Shown here: positions 49,986 to 54,138 of the stretch, in pieces
How the letters are laid out: every line of letters starts with the position of its first letter
Position numbering within the stretch: position 1 is the first letter of the stretch
NCBI GenBank assembly: GCA_002365175.1
Contig: DEZK01000040.1
Location: 1 to 54,138 of the forward strand
Direction: 5' to 3'
Source: Raskinella chloraquaticus (SeqCode)
GTDB taxonomy: Bacteria; Pseudomonadota; Alphaproteobacteria; Rhizobiales; UBA4765
Length of the DNA stretch: 54,138 nucleotides
Made by a program: the position numbers and the translations under genes
Notes under the pieces: generated by a model
What the model was told of the DNA's origin: nothing
Database searches by the model: none
What the model saw: the letters and a program-made list of their open reading frames with translations, nothing else

Positions 49986-52409
49986 ATGATTTTGATGTCT
50001 CTTTTCTCCTCGCGACAAGTTCGGGCAGCCGCCTTTGTGTTGGCGCTTGTGGTGTGCTTTGCCGGCAGCTCGGTGGCTTTTGCGCAGCAGGTTGTCGTCA
50101 GAGGTAACCAGCGTGTGGAAGAGAGCACGGTCAAATCCTATCTGAATCTGACGCAAGGGCAGGCTTTCGACGAAACGCGCCAGAACGACGCGATCAAGGC
50201 GTTGTTTGCAACGGGCCTGTTCCAGGACGTCAATATTTCGAGCCAGGGGAGCACGATCATTGTCACCGTGGTTGAGAACCCGGTCGTCAACCGCATCGCC
50301 TTCGAAGGCAATCGCAAGGTTGATTCCGCAACGTTGACGAAGGAAGTTGAAAGCAAGCCACGGGGCATTTTCACGCGCGCCCGTGTGCAGGCGGATGTCC
50401 AACGCATCGTCGATGTCTACCGCCGCCAGGGTCGCTTTGATGCAACCGTCGAGCCTAAAGTCATCGAGCTTGAGCGCGGCCGCGTCGACCTGGTCTTCGA
50501 GGTCAATGAAGGCGACAAGACGAAGGTCGAGCGTATTACGTTCATCGGCAATCATTCTTTCACGACAAGGCGCTTGCGTGACATCGTCACGACGACTGAG
50601 TCGAATTTCCTGTCTTTCCTGAAAACGTCGGATGTGTACGATCCTGATCGCGTGAATGTCGATCAGGAATTGCTGCGGCGTTTTTATCTGAAAAACGGCT
50701 ATGCGGATTTTCGCGTCGTCTCGGCGGTCGCTGATTTTGACCGTGATCGCAATGCCTTCTTCATTACCTTCACGCTCGACGAGGGCGAGCGTTACAATTT
50801 CGGCGTCGTTGAAATTGAATCAAATGTTCCCCAGGTGGACGCGGCAACATTGCGCGATTTTGTGCGCAGCAAGCCAGGAGCGGTGTACAATGCCGACCTG
50901 ATCGACAAATCGCTTGAAGATTTGTCGGTGGAAATCTCGCAGCGCGGCTTCCCGTTCGCGCAGGTGCGCCCGCGCGGCGACCGAGATGCCAAGACGCGCA
51001 CGGTGGGTGTGACGTATGTGATCGAGGACGCGCCGCGTCTTTATGTCGATCGCATCAATATCCGCGGCAATACACGCACGCTTGATTCCGTCATCCGTCG
51101 TGAGTTCGATCTCGCCGAGGGTGACGCCCTCAATCGCGTTCTGGTGGACAGGGCCGAGCGCCGGCTGAACCAGCTGGGTTACTTCAAATCAGTCAAGATC
51201 ACACGCGAGCCGGGAAGTGATCCTGACCGTGTGGCGCTCAATGTGAACATTGAGGAACAGTCGACTGGCGAAGTGTCGTTTGGTGTCGGTTATGCAACCA
51301 ATGATGGTATTTTGGGTGACGTGTCGATCTCGGAGCGAAATTTCCTTGGCCGTGGACAGTTTGTGAAAGCGACCGTTGGGGCCGGGCAGCGGACACGTAA
51401 CGTCGATCTGTCGTTTACCGAGCCCTATTTTCTTGATCGCCGCCTTTCGTTTGGTGTTGATTTCTTCTATCGCGAGAATCTGATTTCAAACACCAACGCG
51501 TTTAATCAACAGATTTTAGGCGGTGGTCTGCGTGCCGGCGTCCAGTTCTCGGAAGAGCTGAGCGGCCAGGCGCGCTATCGCGGCTTCTCTCAGCTGATCG
51601 ATATTCCGCTGCAGTTCCGCAATTGTATTGTTCCCGGCCGCGTGTCGGCTGGCGATACGATTGATGCAAACGGTGTTGCATCCTGCCTCAACGATGGCGA
51701 GGCGACGCGCGCGATCATTTCGGCAAGCGGGCGGGTGTTTGTCTCGCAGATTGGCTTCACGCTTGCCTATAATCGGCTTGATCAACAGAAAAACCCGCGT
51801 AACGGCGTTTATGGTGAGCTTGGTTTTGATCTGGCTGGCGTCGGTGGCGATGTCAATTATGCCCGTTTCACCGGTGAGGTTCGCGGTTATTACAATTTCT
51901 ACGAGGATCTGGTCGCCTATGTGAAGCTGCAGGGTGGCCATATCAGCGGATGGGGAAACAAGCCCCTGCGTGTCATCGATACCTTCTTCAAGGGTGGCGA
52001 TCTGGTTCGTGGCTTCCAGACATCAGGTCTTGGACCTCGTGACATTTCGAATATCCGCGCGGATTCTCTTGGTGGCACCACCTTTCTTGGCGTTACTGGT
52101 GAAATTCAGTTTCCCATTCCCTATCTCCCTGACGAATTCGGTCTGCGCGGCGCCTTCTTTGCTGATGCGGGAACCCTGTTCGGAACGGGTGATCTGGGCG
52201 CAGACAATGGCTATGTTCGTTGTCTGACGAGATCGTTTATTGGTTGTAATTACTTTGACGATGCCTATTCGGTTCGTGCCTCGGTGGGCGCATCGCTCGT
52301 CTGGCAGTCGCCGCTTGGTCCGTTGCGCTTTGACTTTGCGCTGCCGCTCAAGAGAGAGACGTATGACCGTATCCAGACATTCCGCTTCTCGGGTGGTTCG
52401 TCGTTCTAA
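49986..52409 (+). CDS. bamA: BamA, outer membrane protein assembly factor
   Basis: 807 residues from ATG 49986. The signal peptide RQVRAAAFVLALVVCFAGSS ends near AFA-QQ (residue 33). Five POTRA domains follow (VVRGNQRVEESTVKSYLNL, VNRIAFEGNRKVDSATL, VERITFIGNHSFTTRRLRD and so on), then a 16-strand barrel ending in the outer-membrane-type C-terminal Phe (RFSGGSSF). It inserts beta-barrel proteins into the outer membrane. GTG 49935 lies in frame upstream and ATG 49995 just downstream; 49986 gives the most natural signal peptide. No skp/ompH gene follows before lpxD. Confidence 0.95.
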   Translation: MILMSLFSSRQVRAAAFVLALVVCFAGSSVAFAQQVVVRGNQRVEESTVKSYLNLTQGQAFDETRQNDAIKALFATGLFQDVNISSQGSTIIVTVVENPVVNRIAFEGNRKVDSATLTKEVESKPRGIFTRARVQADVQRIVDVYRRQGRFDATVEPKVIELERGRVDLVFEVNEGDKTKVERITFIGNHSFTTRRLRDIVTTTESNFLSFLKTSDVYDPDRVNVDQELLRRFYLKNGYADFRVVSAVADFDRDRNAFFITFTLDEGERYNFGVVEIESNVPQVDAATLRDFVRSKPGAVYNADLIDKSLEDLSVEISQRGFPFAQVRPRGDRDAKTRTVGVTYVIEDAPRLYVDRINIRGNTRTLDSVIRREFDLAEGDALNRVLVDRAERRLNQLGYFKSVKITREPGSDPDRVALNVNIEEQSTGEVSFGVGYATNDGILGDVSISERNFLGRGQFVKATVGAGQRTRNVDLSFTEPYFLDRRLSFGVDFFYRENLISNTNAFNQQILGGGLRAGVQFSEELSGQARYRGFSQLIDIPLQFRNCIVPGRVSAGDTIDANGVASCLNDGEATRAIISASGRVFVSQIGFTLAYNRLDQQKNPRNGVYGELGFDLAGVGGDVNYARFTGEVRGYYNFYEDLVAYVKLQGGHISGWGNKPLRVIDTFFKGGDLVRGFQTSGLGPRDISNIRADSLGGTTFLGVTGEIQFPIPYLPDEFGLRGAFFADAGTLFGTGDLGADNGYVRCLTRSFIGCNYFDDAYSVRASVGASLVWQSPLGPLRFDFALPLKRETYDRIQTFRFSGGSSF

Positions 52410-52483
52410 GCGGGTCGGGTGATGATGGCGCGGCAGTAGGTTCCGATACTGCTGCCGGTCCAGTTCAATAAGCAGGGCGCAAG

Positions 52484-53551
52484 ATGGATGAGCCGGAATT
52501 TTTCAGGCGTTCTGGTCCATTTTCGCTTATCTATCTGGCGGAAGCCGTCAACGCACAGCTTTCAGGCGATGATGGACGTCTGATTTACGGCATCGCCTCT
52601 ATCGCGTTCGCGCAGGCCGGGGACATCATCTTCCTGGAAGATCGCAAGCGGCGCGCCACACTTGCCCAGTCGAAGGCGGGTGCCTGTCTGGTCAAGACAG
52701 GCGAGCGGGACAGTGTGCCCGCCGGCATGGCGGCTCTTGTCGTTGATGAGCCAGCACGCGCGCGCGCGGTGATTACCGGTCTGTTTTATCCGTACGCTCT
52801 TTCGCCCGGCCGGCTCGCGGGAGAGGGTGCCGTCCGCGGCCAGGTTGACCCTTCAGCGCAGCTCGAACCGGGCGTTGTTGTTGAACGTGGGGCAATCATT
52901 GGTCCCGGTGCGCAGATCGGCGGTGATTCCATCATCGCGCCGGGCGCGCTCATCGGGCCGGGTGTCCGGATTGGCCGCAATTGCTATATCGGTCCGAACA
53001 GCGTCATTCAGCATGCATTGGTTGGCAATCACGTCATTATTCACGGCGGTTGTTATGTCGGGCAGGATGGTTTTGGTTATGTCATGGGCCGTCAGGGGCA
53101 TACCAAAATTCCACAAATCGGTCGCGTGATTATTCAAGACAAGGTGGAAATCGGAGCGGGGACGACCATTGATCGCGGTGCGCTTGACGACACCATCATC
53201 GGCGAGGGCACCAAGATCGATAATCAGGTCCAGATCGGCCATAATGTGGTGATTGGGCGTCACTGTATCATTGTTGCCAAGGTGGGGATCTCGGGATCGT
53301 GCCGGCTTGGCGATTTCGTCGCGGTTGGCGGTGGCGCGGGCCTGGCGGATCACTTGACGATCGGGGCAGGGGCGCGGATTGGTGCAGCTGCGGGGGTCAT
53401 GCACGACGTGCCGGCGGGTGAAACCTGGCTCGGTGCGCCGGCAAAGCCGATGAAAATGTTTTTCCGGGAAGTTGCCGTACTCTCCAAACTTGCAGCGGAC
53501 GGCAAAGGAGGTAAAGCTCGCGGCGGCGAAGGGGAAAAGAATGACGACTGA
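52484..53551 (+). CDS. lpxD: UDP-3-O-acylglucosamine N-acyltransferase
   Basis: 355 residues. It adds the second acyl chain in lipid A synthesis. The N-terminal LpxD-specific domain (residues 1-105) is followed by a left-handed beta-helix of hexapeptide repeats (PGAQIGGDSIIAPGALIGPG, RIGRNCYIGPNSVI), the active-site region DNQVQIGHNVVIGRHC and GISGSCRLGDFVAVGG, and a helical C-terminus. The gene starts 74 bp after bamA; a GC-rich hairpin lies between (52433-52452). It overlaps fabZ by 11 bp. Confidence 0.96.
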   Translation: MDEPEFFRRSGPFSLIYLAEAVNAQLSGDDGRLIYGIASIAFAQAGDIIFLEDRKRRATLAQSKAGACLVKTGERDSVPAGMAALVVDEPARARAVITGLFYPYALSPGRLAGEGAVRGQVDPSAQLEPGVVVERGAIIGPGAQIGGDSIIAPGALIGPGVRIGRNCYIGPNSVIQHALVGNHVIIHGGCYVGQDGFGYVMGRQGHTKIPQIGRVIIQDKVEIGAGTTIDRGALDDTIIGEGTKIDNQVQIGHNVVIGRHCIIVAKVGISGSCRLGDFVAVGGGAGLADHLTIGAGARIGAAAGVMHDVPAGETWLGAPAKPMKMFFREVAVLSKLAADGKGGKARGGEGEKNDD

Positions 53552-54005
53552 CTCGACCGATAAACTCGAAAGCGCCGATATCTACGCAGTCCTGAAAAGC
53601 CTGCCGCATCGTTATCCGTTTCTGCTGATCGATCGTATCGTCGCCATCAACGGTATCGACAGCTGCATCGGCATCAAGAATGTCAGCATCAATGAGCCGC
53701 AATTTCAAGGACACTTCCCCGGACAGCCGGTCTTTCCGGGCGTCCTCATCGTTGAAGCCATGGCGCAAACGGCGGGGTGCGTGATTATTTACAAGAGTGA
53801 GGGAGCGAAGCCGAAATCGGTGTTTCTGATGACGGTTGACGAGGCAAAATTCCGCCGGCCTGTGGTCCCGGGTGATCGCATGGAATTGCATATGGAGCGG
53901 ATCAAGACCCGGCGCGATATGCATTGGTACCGGGGTGAAGCCATGGTTGACGGCGCACTGGTGGCCGAAGGTATCGTCAGCGCCAAATTGGTGCGGGAAG
54001 AATGA
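53541..54005 (+). CDS. fabZ: 3-hydroxyacyl-[acyl-carrier-protein] dehydratase FabZ
   Basis: 154 residues. Hot-dog fold dehydratase of fatty acid elongation; it competes with LpxA and LpxD for 3-hydroxyacyl-ACP. LPHRYPFLLIDRIVAI and GHFPGQPVFPGVLIVEAMAQ contain the catalytic His and Glu. ATG 53541 follows GGGGAAAAGA and lies within the end of lpxD; the frame is open upstream without a better start. The stop overlaps lpxA by 4 bp. Confidence 0.96.
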   Translation: MTTDSTDKLESADIYAVLKSLPHRYPFLLIDRIVAINGIDSCIGIKNVSINEPQFQGHFPGQPVFPGVLIVEAMAQTAGCVIIYKSEGAKPKSVFLMTVDEAKFRRPVVPGDRMELHMERIKTRRDMHWYRGEAMVDGALVAEGIVSAKLVREE

Positions 54006-54138
54006 CGGTTTCTGTTGATCCCTCGGCACGTGTCGCCAATGGTGCTGTTCTTGGCGATGGTGTCGACATCGGTCCCTATTGCGTGGTGGGCCCCGAGGTG
54101 CGGCTGGCTGATGGCGTGAAGCTGCTGTCGCATGCGGT
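54002..54138 (+). CDS. lpxA: UDP-N-acetylglucosamine O-acyltransferase, N-terminal part
   Basis: Only the first 45 codons are in the window. The translated start TVSVDPSARVANGAVLGDGV followed by DIGPYCVVGPEVRLADGV shows hexapeptide repeats of the LpxA left-handed beta-helix, and the order lpxD-fabZ-lpxA is universal in this group. It performs the first step of lipid A synthesis. The ATG overlaps the fabZ stop (ATGA). Confidence 0.93.
   Translation, partial: MTVSVDPSARVANGAVLGDGVDIGPYCVVGPEVRLADGVKLLSHA

Noticed and set aside
1..54138. CRISPR arrays, prophage genes, transposases, toxin-antitoxin pairs
   Set aside because: No regularly spaced repeats and no recognisable cas, phage, transposase or toxin-antitoxin proteins were found in reading the window.

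Overview
The window is about 54 kb of high-GC chromosome from an alphaproteobacterium, most likely of the order Hyphomicrobiales (Rhizobiales). The reasons are the conserved gene order (mccBA-DUF1489; phasin-clpS-clpA-azlCD-HIT; nuoA-N followed by rnj-mce-DUF1467-proS-lolCD-dnaE-rpsB-tsf-pyrH-frr-uppS-cdsA-dxr-rseP-bamA-lpxD-fabZ-lpxA), a short proline-tRNA ligase without the editing insertion, a MipZ ATPase, a phasin, and a LexA box of the alphaproteobacterial GAAC-N7-GAAC type. The genus cannot be fixed from the sequence. Most of the window is core chromosome; no integrase, transposase, CRISPR array or rRNA operon is visible.

Layout. 1-2925: end of the leucine-degradation carboxylase genes (mccB 3' end, mccA) and a DUF1489 gene. 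3081-4928: mipZ and a membrane-anchored J protein resembling mitochondrial Pam18/Tim14. 4932-6592 (minus): a D-alanyl-D-alanine carboxypeptidase with a SPOR tail, preceded by a possible 45-residue membrane protein. 6700-10335: a phasin gene with a repeat-containing operator/promoter and a clear terminator, then clpS-clpA with its own promoter. 10405-13775: azlC-azlD (plus), then HIT, a Tat-signal Arg/Tyr-rich protein and a GNAT/DUF482 protein (minus). 14006-15361: a soluble globin-coupled chemoreceptor. 15413-15489 (minus): tRNA-Asp(GTC). 15862-32598: the whole 14-subunit complex I operon, interrupted by four non-nuo genes. 32627-38658: RNase J, methylmalonyl-CoA epimerase, DUF1467, proS, lolC, lolD. 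38688-42393: an SOS-type promoter, a 32-residue membrane protein and dnaE. 42565-54138: the translation, nucleotide and envelope cluster rpsB to lpxA; lpxA runs off the end.

How the genes work together. The nuo genes encode one proton-pumping NADH:ubiquinone oxidoreductase. From rpsB onward the genes make translation factors, UMP kinase, undecaprenyl-PP synthase, CDP-diacylglycerol synthase, DXP reductoisomerase, the site-2 protease RseP, BamA and the first lipid A enzymes, linking growth to envelope construction. LolC/LolD extract lipoproteins from the inner membrane.

Two places stand out. At 38688-38841 an exact LexA box lies inside the spacer of a promoter that drives a tiny single-pass membrane protein just upstream of dnaE; this has every feature expected of a SidA-type SOS cell-division inhibitor. 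At 17373-17833 a gene for a four-helix-bundle protein of the 23S-rRNA intervening-sequence (S23) family sits between nuoC and nuoD, bracketed by 29-bp imperfect inverted repeats, and looks like a minimal mobile unit without a transposase. Other points of interest are two lipoprotein genes and a pentapeptide-repeat gene inside the nuo operon, a His-rich loop in NuoL, and a sensory globin domain that seems to lack its haem ligand.
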